A stretch of DNA of 64,000 bases from Saprospirales bacterium (GCA_016719895.1 JADJYG010000011.1:15001-79000); one strand, 5' to 3'; shown: positions 28,803-37,619, numbered from the stretch's first letter. Numbers and translations are program-made. The notes: generated by a model not told the origin, from the letters alone.

Positions 28803-29672
28803 ATGCGTCAGCTAAAAATCACCCACAAAATTACCACCCGGGAGAGTCTCGCGCTGGATAAATACCTGACGGACATTGGAAAAATTCCAATGTTGGCGGG
28901 CGATGAAGAGGCCGAGCTCGCGCGCCGTATTCACACGGGCGATCAGGAAGCATTGGACAAACTGACCCGTTCGAACCTGCGTTTCGTGGTGTCGGTGGCA
29001 AAGCAATACCAAAACCAGGGGCTTTCCCTGTCCGATTTGATAAACGAAGGCAATGTCGGCCTGATGAAAGCCGCCAAACGTTTCGATGAAACGAAGGGCT
29101 TTAAATTTATTTCCTACGCTGTCTGGTGGATCCGGCAGAGCATTTTGCAAGCGATTGTTGAAAACAGCCGGATTGTCCGGATGCCGTTGAACAAGGTCGG
29201 TTCGTATAATAAAGTCAATGAGGCGTATCTCTCCTTTGTACAGGAATTTGAACGCGAACCGACGGACGAAGAGCTGGCCGAATTGCTCGATATGTCGCCC
29301 CGGGAAGTACAAACCATGATGCGCAGCACCATTCGCCACGTATCCTTCGATGCGCCGCTGTCGAATACGGAAGAGGGAGAAGCTACGATGCTGGATGTGT
29401 TTATGCAGGAGGATGCGCAAGAGCCTGATCTCGAACTCATGGCAGAATCGCTGCGGGAAGAGGTAGCCCAAGGATTGTCTATCCTGTCGCCCCGCGAAGT
29501 GGAGGTCATCGCTTCCTATTACGGCCTCAATGGCTACAAGCCGCTTACCCTCGAAGAAATCGGCGAGCTCTACGGCCTCACCCGCGAGCGCGTGCGGCAG
29601 ATCAAGGAACGCGCTATCCGCCGCCTGCGGAAGGCATACAACCGGAATGCGCTGAAATCGTACCTCGGGTAA
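28803..29672 (+). CDS. rpoD: Primary RNA polymerase sigma factor (SigA/RpoD)
   Basis: The start at 28803 (MRQLKIT) gives 289 residues, the usual length and N-terminus of Bacteroidota primary sigma factors, which lack region 1.1. Region 1.2 is at about 8-40. Region 2 includes NLRFVVSVAKQYQ, LSDLINEGN and FKFISYAVWWIRQ. Region 3 follows, and region 4 ends with LTRERVRQIKERAIRRLR. The longer upstream in-frame extension is rejected because homologs begin at this Met. The many TACCTTTG-type promoters in the window are the sites this factor should recognise. Confidence 0.95.
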   Translation: MRQLKITHKITTRESLALDKYLTDIGKIPMLAGDEEAELARRIHTGDQEALDKLTRSNLRFVVSVAKQYQNQGLSLSDLINEGNVGLMKAAKRFDETKGFKFISYAVWWIRQSILQAIVENSRIVRMPLNKVGSYNKVNEAYLSFVQEFEREPTDEELAELLDMSPREVQTMMRSTIRHVSFDAPLSNTEEGEATMLDVFMQEDAQEPDLELMAESLREEVAQGLSILSPREVEVIASYYGLNGYKPLTLEEIGELYGLTRERVRQIKERAIRRLRKAYNRNALKSYLG

Positions 29673-29836
29673 GAAACCGGGCTTTGCGGTAAATTTGATT
29701 GCGTGGAGTGATCACTCCTGAGGCAATTCGACGGTGTACGTCGTTTTCCCAGCTTATGGCGATAATTTCGTTGGGTTGGTATGCCGGTTTATTGGGAACT
29801 TCTTCCGGGAGCGCCCAAAATTCGGCTGGACCGGCG

Positions 29837-29844
29837 TACCTTTG
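29837..29844 (+). promoter_or_regulatory. -7 promoter element upstream of coaX
   Basis: TACCTTTG lies 59 nt before the chosen TTG start of coaX; no clear -33 element is seen. It argues against the much longer in-frame start at 29756. Confidence 0.5.
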
Positions 29845-29902
29845 CGCATTCTTTTCACGGCGTGCATCCCGTTGGGGCAACCTGCAGCCGGTTAAACTAT
29901 CC

Positions 29903-30646
29903 TTGAATCTCGTTTTAGACATCGGCAATACGCGCACCAAATCGGGTCTTTTTGACGATACCCGGCTGGTGGAGCAAGCGATTTGGCAGGACTGGACGTT
30001 AGAGGAACTGTTGTCGTATGGCAATCAGGCCGGCGCCGATCGCGTCCTGTTCGCATCGGTGGCGGCGCCGGACCCTGCTGCGCAGCGGCGGCTGGCGGAA
30101 ACGTTTGCCGTTGCCCTGGAGCTGACGCACGAGACACCCCTGCCGTTTCACAACCGGTACCGTACCCCTGAAACCCTGGGGCGCGACCGGCTGGCGGCAG
30201 TGGCGGGCGCGCAGGCTTTGTTTCCGGGCGCCAATTGCCTGGTGGTCGATTGCGGCACCTGTATCAAGTACGACTTGCTGCTGGGGGAGGGCGTTTATGC
30301 CGGCGGCAATATTGCCCCTGGGGCGGTTATGCGGATACGGGCCATGCACGCCTACACGGCACGCCTGCCCGAAGTGCCGATGCAGATGCCTGCCGAGGTC
30401 ATTGGCGACAGTACCGAAACGGCGCTGCAAAACGGCGCCTTGCGAGGCGCTGCGCTGGAGATACTGGGTTTTGTGCAGGCGTTTGCCGGGCGGGCAAATC
30501 CGCTGAAAGTCATCCTGAGCGGCGGCGATGCGGCCTTTTTTGCACCATTTCTGCCGGTGCCGGGTTTGCATGTAGAACCGCATTTGACCTTATTTGGCTT
30601 GAACCATATTTTACGCTATAATGAAAATCAAAGGCATACACCCTGA
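29903..30646 (+). CDS. coaX: Type III pantothenate kinase
   Basis: A TTG start at 29903 gives 247 residues beginning (M)NLVLDIGNTRTK, exactly where CoaX proteins begin. The ASKHA-fold phosphate loops are DIGNTRTK and VVDCGTCIKYDL, and GRDRLAAVAGA and GGNIAPG are family signatures. It phosphorylates pantothenate in the first step of coenzyme A synthesis and is not inhibited by CoA in this type. It lies 22 nt before the FadL-like porin gene, a frequent Bacteroidota arrangement. Confidence 0.92.
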   Translation: MNLVLDIGNTRTKSGLFDDTRLVEQAIWQDWTLEELLSYGNQAGADRVLFASVAAPDPAAQRRLAETFAVALELTHETPLPFHNRYRTPETLGRDRLAAVAGAQALFPGANCLVVDCGTCIKYDLLLGEGVYAGGNIAPGAVMRIRAMHAYTARLPEVPMQMPAEVIGDSTETALQNGALRGAALEILGFVQAFAGRANPLKVILSGGDAAFFAPFLPVPGLHVEPHLTLFGLNHILRYNENQRHTP

Positions 30647-30668
30647 GTCTCTGTTAAAAATCCATTCA

Positions 30669-32003
30669 ATGAAGATATTTCTGAGCGCCCTTTTGGTGCT
30701 GCTTGCTGGCAGCCTTTTGGCACAACCCAAGCAAAATTCGCCCTACTCGCGTTATGGCTTGGGCGATCCGGTCCACCAGTTTTTTGCCGCCCAGACCGGT
30801 TTCGGGGGGCAAGCCCTGGCTTTTCACGACCCTTTTCACCTCAACCTGGTCAATCCGGCGTCGTACGCCTTTCTGCGCGCCACTACGTTTGAGGCCGGTT
30901 TGTACGCTAAAAACAGCGGTTACGAATCTGCTACCTCTTCGCGGAACAACTGGAGTGGCAATCTGGCGTACCTGGCGCTGGGCTTTCCGTTAAGGAGCCC
31001 GATTAATGAGGTGCTGGACAAAACGCAATCGCCCTGGCAGTTCGGAATGGGCATTGCCCTCACCCCCAATTCGCTGGTCGGCTACAATGTGAGCACCCGG
31101 GATACGCTGGTGGATATTGGCGACGTGCAAAACACGTTTGAAGGAAACGGCGGCACCTACCGGTTCACCTGGAGTAATGCCGTCAAATACAGGAACACGG
31201 CGATCGGCTTCAATCTGGGCTGGGTATTTGGGAAAAATACCTACGAGAACACCACCTTTTTTATCGATTCGCTGCCGACGTTTGCCAATACCAGCCGGGA
31301 TGATATCCGGATAAACGGCCTGCTCTGGAACCTGGGTGTGCAACACGATTTTGTGTTGAAATATGCGGAAAATGACCGCGACCTGCCCGTTCGCTGGGTA
31401 ACCGTAGGGGGCACCGCCGAAGGTGAGCATGCTATTCGCAGTACAGCCGACCGGATCTTCCTGCGCAGCCGCGGCCGCCTTTCCAATGGCCAGTACGAAA
31501 GCGCCGACACCCTGCTCTTCGACGACGGCGTGCGCCGAACGATCACCCTGCCGGCTACCTTTGGGCTGGGCATCCAATACGTGGTGGCGAACAAATTGCG
31601 CGTGGGCGTACAATACGTGTACGAGGGCTGGTCGGTGTTCCGGAACGAAGCGCGCACCAACGATGCCGAATTTCGCAATACCTCCTCGTTTTCAGCCGGT
31701 ATCGAATATATCCCGGACTATGCGTCGTACAACAACTATGCGAAGCGCATCCGGCTCCGCGCAGGCGGCTATATCCGCCAGGATCCGCGGATAGTAGAAG
31801 GCAAGGCCCTGGACGATATCGGCTTCACGGTGGGCCTGGGTTTTCCGATTGTGCTGCCCCGGCAGCAAACCTCGTTTATCAATACCGCGCTGGAGCTTGG
31901 CAAGCTCGGCGCCGACTCGCCCGTGCAGGAAACGTATTTCCGGCTGACGGTGGGCTTTACCCTGAACGACAATTCGTGGTTCTACAAACGGCGGTTTGAG
32001 TAA
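30669..32003 (+). CDS. Outer-membrane beta-barrel protein (FadL/OmpP1-like)
   Basis: The start at 30669 gives 444 residues with a signal peptide ending SLLAQ. The mature part begins with the SPYSRYGLGD phrase seen in Bacteroidota OmpP1/FadL-like proteins next to coaX. Beta-barrel alternation continues to the C-terminus, which ends WFYKRRFE. Its role is probably transport of hydrophobic compounds or an envelope assembly role. The co-direction and 22-nt gap suggest co-transcription with coaX. Confidence 0.8.
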   Translation: MKIFLSALLVLLAGSLLAQPKQNSPYSRYGLGDPVHQFFAAQTGFGGQALAFHDPFHLNLVNPASYAFLRATTFEAGLYAKNSGYESATSSRNNWSGNLAYLALGFPLRSPINEVLDKTQSPWQFGMGIALTPNSLVGYNVSTRDTLVDIGDVQNTFEGNGGTYRFTWSNAVKYRNTAIGFNLGWVFGKNTYENTTFFIDSLPTFANTSRDDIRINGLLWNLGVQHDFVLKYAENDRDLPVRWVTVGGTAEGEHAIRSTADRIFLRSRGRLSNGQYESADTLLFDDGVRRTITLPATFGLGIQYVVANKLRVGVQYVYEGWSVFRNEARTNDAEFRNTSSFSAGIEYIPDYASYNNYAKRIRLRAGGYIRQDPRIVEGKALDDIGFTVGLGFPIVLPRQQTSFINTALELGKLGADSPVQETYFRLTVGFTLNDNSWFYKRRFE

Positions 32004-32005
32004 AT

Positions 32006-32833
32006 CTAGTGCTGCGTCCGGCCAATAACCCTGGACAACAGGTAGTTCAAATACACTTCATCCTGGTTGTTCACCCCCAGGCGGTTGTTGGTGAGGTGCA
32101 ACAAGCTGGGCAGGCTTTTTTCGAGGGCCTCGCCGAATTCGGGCAGGATCATTTGGTTGCCCCTGAGCCAGCGCAGCCATTCGGGTTGCCCGGCGTCGAA
32201 TTTCTCTTTTTCCAGGGCAGCCCACAGCTCGGTTACCACCAGGCGCAATTCTTCGCGTTGGGGGTCGAAACTCTTTTCAAAATCTTCCCGGAGCGTTGCC
32301 TGCCAATTGGCGCCGGACTCCGCGGCAGCCGGCGCGGGCTGGAAAAACAATTCCATCCATTGGGTGCACAACTGATCGAAATACCAGGCGCTTTTTTCCC
32401 GGTTCCAGCCGGAAGCAAATGCAGTGATCACATGCAAGCGCAGGGCGTCGAACAGCGCGTCGCCGTAGGTGAAGGGCCTGTTGAGGCGTTCGAGCACAAC
32501 GCGGGTGGACAGGTGAAAATATTCTTCAGCCCATTCCAGCGCTCCCGGCCCGCCGAAACGCCCGGTTTCGGGTACATATGGCACTTCTTCCACTTCGCCG
32601 CGTTCAGCCATCCAGGCTTCCAGGGCGGGGCGGATAAGTTGTTCCAACCAATCGGGTTCGCCGCGCAGCCGCAGGCGGATGTGCGGTCCGCGTTCGTCGG
32701 CATAGCGGATAAAAAAAGCCCGGGCGTTTTTGGTCGGCCAGATATATTGTTCTAAAAATGGGCGGACGCCTCGCGCCAAAAATACATCCGGGGTTTCGAG
32801 CGGGTAGAAATGGAAGGAGAGCCAGGTCTGCAT
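32006..32833 (-). CDS. Stand-alone thiopeptide-type bacteriocin biosynthesis domain (LanB elimination-domain family)
   Basis: This 275-residue protein matches the SpaB C-terminal / thiopeptide-type domain: WLSFHFYP at the N-terminus, FFIRYADERGPHIRLRL near 40-57, and YVPETGRFGGPGALEWAEEYF near 85-105. In class I lanthipeptide and thiopeptide pathways this domain removes glutamate from glutamylated Ser/Thr to make dehydroamino acids. Here it is an orphan: no LanB glutamylation domain, cyclase, precursor peptide or transporter is nearby. It converges with the FadL-like gene, with 2 nt between the stops. Confidence 0.75.
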   Translation of the reverse strand: MQTWLSFHFYPLETPDVFLARGVRPFLEQYIWPTKNARAFFIRYADERGPHIRLRLRGEPDWLEQLIRPALEAWMAERGEVEEVPYVPETGRFGGPGALEWAEEYFHLSTRVVLERLNRPFTYGDALFDALRLHVITAFASGWNREKSAWYFDQLCTQWMELFFQPAPAAAESGANWQATLREDFEKSFDPQREELRLVVTELWAALEKEKFDAGQPEWLRWLRGNQMILPEFGEALEKSLPSLLHLTNNRLGVNNQDEVYLNYLLSRVIGRTQH

Positions 32834-32897
32834 GCGGCGAAGGTCCGGTTTTTAGAAAATATATCGGGGTTGTTTAGGAAATAAGTTAAACCTGGCG

Positions 32898-32905
32898 TAC
32901 CTTTG
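32898..32905 (+). promoter_or_regulatory. -7 promoter element of tRNA-fMet
   Basis: TACCTTTG lies 12 nt before the tRNA 5' end, with a weak TTTA about 21 nt upstream. Confidence 0.6.
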
Positions 32906-32917
32906 CAGCCGCAAAAT

Positions 32918-32990
<73 letters not shown>

Positions 32991-33043
32991 CAAATTTCTG
33001 ATCTTAGTAACTTTATTTCAAGCAGTTACATTTTTCCCGACAC

Positions 33044-33074
33044 GCAGGTCTGCCAAATCATTTGGCAGACCTGC
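33044..33074. repeat. Perfect 15-bp-arm palindrome between att core and integrase
   Basis: The arms 33044-33058 and 33060-33074 pair around a single C. Element 2 has the same palindrome at 35766-35796 with one mismatch. A second, weaker GTAACT/AGTTAC inverted repeat lies just upstream in both. The conserved position suggests an integrase operator, directionality site or tRNA terminator. Confidence 0.7.
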
Positions 33075-33093
33075 TTGCGTTGGAAGAAAAAAT

Positions 33094-33990
33094 ATACCTG
33101 CCAGGAAAGATCTCTTTCAGCCGGTTATTAAGAAGGGCGTGAACTGGTACATCGAGTATTACATCGATGTGAAGGGCAAACGCCGGCGCGTCCGCCGCAG
33201 CCGCAACAGCGACGGCACCGACCTCAACACCATCACCGACCTGGCCGAACGCGAGATGCTGGGTATGCAGATGGTCAAAGAAATCTACGTGAACCTTTGT
33301 CCGCCGGTGATCCGTCCGGAACAAACCCGGTTCCTCGAAGCCCTGGAACTGGCCGTGGAACTCAAGCACAGCAACAAGGCCAAAACCAATAAAACCTTTA
33401 CGGAGACCGCCCGTTGGCTGGGCGAGTTTTTCCATGTATCTGATGCAGCACGACCGGCCGCTCTGGCTGGTCTATCTCCTGCTCGGCTATCTCGCCATCC
33501 GGCCCGGAGAAATCCGCGACCTGCGCATCCGGAATATCGACCTGAAAAAAGGCGTCGTGGTTTTTTCCGGCGATCAGTCCAAAAACCGGCGCAATTCGGT
33601 GTCACCATTCCGGTGCAAATTATTCCCCACCTGGCCGCTTTCCACCTGGATCAATACCCGGAGAACTACTTTATTTTCGGCCGGGCCAAAGGCCGGCACA
33701 ACCGGGACTTCCTTCCCGGGCCTGAACGCGTGGGCGTTAATACCCTGTCGAATCGCTTCCACCAAGTGCTGCTGCGGCTCCACCGGGAAGGCGCCCTGCA
33801 ATACATCAAAGGCCTCTCGCTGTACTCCCTAAAAGACACCCTGGCCCTCTACCTCCTCGAAAACGGCGTCGACGTAGAAAGCGCCATGCGGCACTTCCGG
33901 CACACCAGCCTGGAGATGTTTCAGCGGTATGTGAAGCGCCTGGGCGTGGTGAATGAGAAGATACGGGATTTGAAAGTGGAGTTGCCGTGA
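33094..33990 (+). pseudogene. Tyrosine recombinase/integrase, decayed copy
   Basis: This is aligned by eye with the intact integrase at 35816-36970. The start codon is ATA instead of ATG at 33094. About 270 nt (the core-binding domain) are deleted after the segment ending WLGEFF near 33432, which shifts the frame. A missing G near 33605 then restores the frame for the catalytic C-terminus (VESAMRHFRHTS, QRYVKRLG). The remainder is highly similar to the intact copy, so the damage is recent. The product is probably inactive. Confidence 0.85.
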
Positions 33991-33999
33991 AGGAGGGAT

Positions 34000-34491
34000 T
34001 TATGGCATTTCGCCTACCTGCCTGAGCACGAACTCATAAAGTTGACGGCTCATACGGAAATTTACTTCGTCTAACAGGCGATCCAAGAGTAATTTAACCG
34101 AGGTAATGTGCCCTGCTGCCTTGGCTTCAACCAATATGCCTGCCAAACCGATAATGGTTATACCTTCCTGCTGGGCCATGGCTCTCCCTTTCGATTCGTC
34201 CATAACCAGTAAGTCGGCATGCAGTTCCTTGGCCAGTACAATTGCTTCTGCTTCGCCAAGATCCAAGTGGTGAAGTAAATTGCCAACCTCAGATACATTA
34301 GTCGCAGATTTAACTTCGATCCAGTCGGCGGTCAAAATTTCTTTCAAGTCATAACCAAACGACCTGAGTTGAAGGATTTCCTGAAAAACAGCATCCGGCA
34401 GAATGACTCTGCCGAAAAGCCGCTCCAATAAAAATAAATGGTTGATTCGGTAGAGCCCACTAACGGGGGAGGTATCACTTATGACTACCAC
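34000..34491 (-). CDS. PIN-domain toxin (DUF3368 family)
   Basis: This 163-residue protein has a PIN fold start VVISDTSPVSGL with the first acidic residue in VISD, then LGEAEAIVLAKE and LLVMDESKGRAMA carrying the further acidic residues of the nuclease site. DUF3368 PIN proteins pair with UPF0175 antitoxins, as here: its start overlaps the antitoxin end by 17 nt. It is expected to be an RNase toxin in a type II system. Confidence 0.85.
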   Translation of the reverse strand: MVVISDTSPVSGLYRINHLFLLERLFGRVILPDAVFQEILQLRSFGYDLKEILTADWIEVKSATNVSEVGNLLHHLDLGEAEAIVLAKELHADLLVMDESKGRAMAQQEGITIIGLAGILVEAKAAGHITSVKLLLDRLLDEVNFRMSRQLYEFVLRQVGEMP

Positions 34492-34726
34492 GGCGCAGTA
34501 ATTCGATCGTTTTTAAATCTTCTTTGAATTCCTCCACATCGTAATGCGCCGGGATATTGCGATCGAACAGCAATTTTTCAAACTCGAAATAGCCCATCCC
34601 CGCTAACTTGCGAGCCTGGCCAAAAGAAAGCCGGTTCTGGGCATATAACATGACGGCCAGTTCCACTTTTAGCTCCTGTTCGCTCATTCTGGCCGCTTCC
34701 AGCACGCTATCTTCAATTAAAACCAT
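34475..34726 (-). CDS. UPF0175 family antitoxin
   Basis: This 83-residue protein has the UPF0175 pattern: an acidic ELKVELAVMLYAQNRLSFGQARKLAGM helix-turn-helix-like region followed by FEKLLFDRNIP. It is translated just before, and overlapping, the PIN toxin. Its start lies back-to-back with xisI on the other strand, so the two transcription units share a short divergent region. Confidence 0.85.
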   Translation of the reverse strand: MVLIEDSVLEAARMSEQELKVELAVMLYAQNRLSFGQARKLAGMGYFEFEKLLFDRNIPAHYDVEEFKEDLKTIELLRRGSHK

Positions 34727-34748
34727 GATTCAAAATTTGTACAAAAAT

Positions 34749-35084
34749 ATGGATAAAACCGAAAAGTTTCAAAAGATCATCATTCAATATCTCGAATCCG
34801 TCATGCCGGAGCAGACACAGGACGGCGAGGTGGAATATCAACTGGTATGCGACACCGAACACCACCACTATCAAATCCAAAAAGTAGGCTGGCGGGGAGA
34901 CCATTATATCCACCAGACCTATTTGCATTTCGATATCAAAAGTGGAAAAGTCTGGATTCAGGAAAATCGGACGGAACGGGAGGTCGGAGAGGAACTGCTT
35001 GAGCTGGGTATTCCCAAATCAGACATCGTGATCGGGCTTCAACCGCCGGCGTTGCGCCCGCTGACGGGGTATGCCATGGCGTGA
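34749..35084 (+). CDS. xisI: XisI-family protein (fdxN element excision controlling factor-like)
   Basis: The 111-residue protein starting MDKTEKF matches XisI: VCDTEHHHYQIQKVGW, a central FDIKSGKVWIQENRTE, and the ending LGIPKSDIVIGLQPP...TGYAMA. In Anabaena XisI helps control excision of the fdxN element. The usual neighbour XisH is absent. A second copy with a nonsense codon sits at the same place in element 2, so XisI is a shared component of these elements. Confidence 0.85.
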   Translation: MDKTEKFQKIIIQYLESVMPEQTQDGEVEYQLVCDTEHHHYQIQKVGWRGDHYIHQTYLHFDIKSGKVWIQENRTEREVGEELLELGIPKSDIVIGLQPPALRPLTGYAMA

Positions 35085-35136
35085 TCGGCAATATTCTGAA
35101 TCGCACGGTTATATTTACCACCTAAATTGTTGACCC

Positions 35137-35406
35137 ATGAATATTCAGGAACTACGCAGCAATCCATGGATTGGTGAACCAGACGGATGATCCGGAAGTG
35201 CTTCGGGGATATACCTGCTGCGGAAAAAATGGCTCCCCACAGAGGATGACATCGTTGGCTTTGAAGCCTCTGGAACACCCGTTACAGCAGATGGTCTTAA
35301 ACGTTCCGTACTGGAAGCCGACAGGGATATCGAAGAGGGACATGGCGTCAGCCATACAGCCATGAAAGCCAAATATGGCGTAACGAAGGATATGAAACAA
35401 CTCTGA
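35137..35406 (+). pseudogene. Antitoxin-like small protein broken by a TGA codon
   Basis: A 90-codon frame opens MNIQELRSNPWIG and is interrupted by TGA at 35188-35190. It then continues WLPTEDDIVGFEASGTPV...GVSHTAMKAKYGVTKDMKQL to a stop at 35406. The layout (an IQELR start, an IVGFE strand, and a regular helix ending in a basic tail) resembles small Bacteroidota antitoxins of the RelB/DUF type. A 13-codon end fragment of the same gene (MKAKYGVAKDMK) recurs at 42762-42800. No toxin partner follows. Confidence 0.55.
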
Positions 35407-35409
35407 TTG

Positions 35410-35502
35410 TTTGCGAAAAGTGCCTTCATTTGTGTAGATTTCGCGGCCGATAAATTTTTATCGCCCGCGAAAAGTGCCTGAATTTATATTGATTTTGCGA
35501 GG
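35410..35502 (+). promoter_or_regulatory. Pair of TCGCGAAA-type inverted repeats (set R1)
   Basis: Two imperfect inverted repeats (35410-35446 and 35464-35502), each of the form GCGAAAAGTGCC-N-ATTTCGCG, lie 15 nt before the start of an ATPase remnant. The same paired arrangement occurs at 39208-39299 and 42809-42900. Confidence 0.6.
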
Positions 35503-35516
35503 AATCCCCATTTTCC

Positions 35517-35643
35517 ATGAAACATACTACATTAAATGGTCATTGACTACCGGAATAAAATGGCTGCCTTCAAATAAGCCCCACGCCCGGAAACAGGTTT
35601 TTCTGACCATGATAACCACCTTCGGCGTTAAGCAAAATCAATG
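35517..35643 (+). pseudogene. Internally deleted remnant of the AAA+ ATPase gene
   Basis: The first 27 nt match the start of the ATPase at 39316 (MKHTTLNG against MKRTPLIG). They then join directly to sequence matching its 3' region (DYRNKMAAFK..., KQVFLTMITTFGVKQNQ) and end without the true C-terminus. About 1.3 kb is missing between. Confidence 0.8.
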
Positions 35644-35698
35644 CATATAAACGTCTGTAAAACAGGAAGATAATGTGTGTTTTTGTGGCAGGAGTATT

Positions 35699-35713
35699 TC
35701 CTGCCTCCGTCAC
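35699..35713 (+). repeat. Attachment core between elements 1 and 2
   Basis: TCCTGCCTCCGTCAC, one base different from the tRNA copy. It is preceded by TGGCAGGAGTATT, which with the core forms a GGCAGGA/TCCTGCC inverted repeat. Confidence 0.75.
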
Positions 35714-35815
35714 AAAATGCTGATCTAAGTAACTGAAAATAAATCAGTTACATTTCTTCCGACACGCAGGTCTGCCAAATCATTTGGCAGACCTGTTTGC
35801 GTTGGGAGAAAAAAA

Positions 35816-36970
35816 ATGCCTACCAAGAAAGATCTCTTTCAGCCGGTTATCAAGAAGGGCATGGCCTGGTACATCGAGTATTACATCGATGTGAAGGGCA
35901 AACGCCGGCGCGTCCGCCGCAGCCGCACCAGCGACGGCGCTGACCTCAACACCATCACCGATCTGGCCGAACGCGAAATGCTGGCCAGGCAGATGGTCAA
36001 AGAAATCTACGTGAACCTTGGCCCGCCGGTGATCCGTCCGGAGCAAACCCGGTTCCTCGAAGCCCTGGAACTGGCCGTGGAACTCAAGCACAGCAACAAG
36101 GCCAAAACCAATAAAACCTTTGCGGAGACCGCCCGCTGGCTGGGCGAGTTTTTCCAGACCAGGGGATGGCAAAACCTGCGCTGCGGACAACTCGAGTTTG
36201 AGCACATCCAGGCCTATTTCGATTACGCCATCGTCAAACTCAAAATCCGGAACAGTACCCACAACACCCGGAAGAACAACCTGCGCTCGCTGTTTTCTGA
36301 ACTCGTGCAGCGCGGCTACCTGGAAGAAAACTTCGTCAAACGTATCCAGGATCGGCCTGTGGCCGATCCCATGCGCCGGCCTTTCAGCCAAAAAGAACAA
36401 CAAGTACTGGCCCGGCACCTGATGCAGCACGACCGGCCGCTCTGGCTGGTTTACCTCTTGCTCGGCTATCTTGCCATTCGCCCCGGCGAAATCCGCGACC
36501 TGCGCATCCGGAATATCGACCTGAAAAAAGGCGTCGTGGTTTTTTCCGGGGATCAATCCAAAAACCGGCGCAATTCCGTGGTCACCATTCCTGCACAAAT
36601 CATACCCTACCTCGCCGCTTTCCACTTGGACCAGTACCCGGAGAACTACTACATTTTCGGCCGGACTAAAGGCCGGCACAACCGGGATTTCCTCCCAGGA
36701 CCTGAACAGGTAGGCGTGAATACGTTGTCGAACTGCTTCCATCAGGTGTTGCTGCGACTCCACCGGGAAGGCGCTCTGCAATACATCAAAGGCCTCTCGC
36801 TGTATTCCCTCAAAGATACCCTGGCGCTCTACCTGTTGGAAAACGGCGTAGACGTGGAAAGCGCCATGCGGCACTTCCGGCATACCAGCCTGGAAATGTT
36901 TCAGCGGTATGTGAAGCGGCTTGGGGTGGTGAATGAGAAGATACGGGAGTTGAAGGTGGAGTTGCCGTGA
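35816..36970 (+). CDS. Tyrosine recombinase/integrase
   Basis: This 384-residue protein has an N-terminal arm-binding and SAM-like core-binding region (about 1-190), then the catalytic domain. The box I Arg is in IRPGEIRDLR near 222, the Lys in DQSKNRRN near 248, and box II reads YSLKDT instead of the usual H-x-L-R-H-T. The second His is in RHFRHTS near 353 and the nucleophile Tyr in FQRYVK near 363. The Tyr/Lys form of box II is known in other Bacteroidota integrases. It lies 100 nt after the attachment core, as expected for a tRNA-specific integrase. The first ATG (MPTKKDLF) is used; the decayed copy in element 1 has ATA at the same place. Confidence 0.9.
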   Translation: MPTKKDLFQPVIKKGMAWYIEYYIDVKGKRRRVRRSRTSDGADLNTITDLAEREMLARQMVKEIYVNLGPPVIRPEQTRFLEALELAVELKHSNKAKTNKTFAETARWLGEFFQTRGWQNLRCGQLEFEHIQAYFDYAIVKLKIRNSTHNTRKNNLRSLFSELVQRGYLEENFVKRIQDRPVADPMRRPFSQKEQQVLARHLMQHDRPLWLVYLLLGYLAIRPGEIRDLRIRNIDLKKGVVVFSGDQSKNRRNSVVTIPAQIIPYLAAFHLDQYPENYYIFGRTKGRHNRDFLPGPEQVGVNTLSNCFHQVLLRLHREGALQYIKGLSLYSLKDTLALYLLENGVDVESAMRHFRHTSLEMFQRYVKRLGVVNEKIRELKVELP

Positions 36971-36990
36971 AGCGTGGGTAAAGGAACGGT

Positions 36991-37180
36991 CTATATTGGA
37001 TTATTCACTTTCAACCCGGAAATATGTGAAAAATCCGATACGTTCCTGGTCTATAACTCCAGATTGTGTAAAAAAGCAGTTGCGGCGTGAATGGAATCGC
37101 CAACAGACATTTTTCGGGCCTGCCGGTATTGGATAGCCAGATCGATGATGTCTTTGGAAATGGGCAAGACTGTTGTCAGG
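36991..37180 (-). pseudogene. C-terminal remnant of a VapC-like PIN toxin
   Basis: On the minus strand, a frame just after the antitoxin reads LPISKDIIDLAIQYRQARK, then SVGDSIHAATAFLHNLEL, an in-frame TAG (37051-37053), and TRNVSDFSHISGLKV. This is the second half of a PIN domain, with the Asp of GDSIHAAT and the TRN-DF ending. The N-terminal half is missing and the antitoxin runs straight into it. Confidence 0.75.
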
Positions 37181-37181
37181 G

Positions 37182-37421
37182 TTAGTTCTCCCGGCCCGGC
37201 AGGGGGCGGTCTTTGCGGCTTTCTTCAAAATCACGGACAAAGGCATCGAAATCCTTTCGGGCCGGAAGGCCTTTCAGGATGAAAGCCAGATCTTCTTTTG
37301 CAGCGCCAGGTTGCTCTTTTTCATGGGTTTTTTGAATGACACGGATATTGAGCCGCTCCAGCAATGCGAGCAGCAAATCCAAGTCTTTGTCTTGCGGTAT
37401 TTCCAGAACAATACGAGTCAT
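37182..37421 (-). CDS. Antitoxin-like protein paired with the VapC remnant
   Basis: This 79-residue protein beginning MTRIVLEIPQDKDLDLLLALLERLNI is typical of small Bacteroidota proteins encoded before PIN-domain toxins. The C-terminus (KDFDAFVRDFEESRKDR) is acidic and basic as in toxin-wrapping tails. Because the toxin is truncated and has a stop codon, this is an antitoxin left without a working toxin. Confidence 0.65.
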   Translation of the reverse strand: MTRIVLEIPQDKDLDLLLALLERLNIRVIQKTHEKEQPGAAKEDLAFILKGLPARKDFDAFVRDFEESRKDRPLPGREN

Positions 37422-37619
37422 TCAGATGAAGTTTTTTCGTAACTGATTTAATTTCGCAACAAAATTAAGCAAAATTGTCGACTTGCAGAAGTCCGTCAAG
37501 GGCAGAGGTATTACTTTCTCGCTCGGAAAACCACACCTATATTCGTCACAAAATATTAGCCATGACAATTAAGGAACTTCGGGAGGTAATTCACAAAAGA
37601 CATATTTCAAGTGCATGCT

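Noticed and set aside
29756..29902. Upstream ATG for coaX
   Set aside because: It lies before the TACCTTTG box and adds 49 residues absent from CoaX proteins; the TTG at 29903 fits the family start.
35171..35365. 64-codon open frame in the antitoxin pseudogene
   Set aside because: The alternative frame, interrupted only by one TGA, reads a coherent antitoxin-like protein, so this frame is a shadow.
35816..36970. Integrase inactive because box II has Tyr/Lys instead of His/Arg
   Set aside because: The Y-S-x-K form is familiar in other Bacteroidota tyrosine recombinases, and the other catalytic residues are present.
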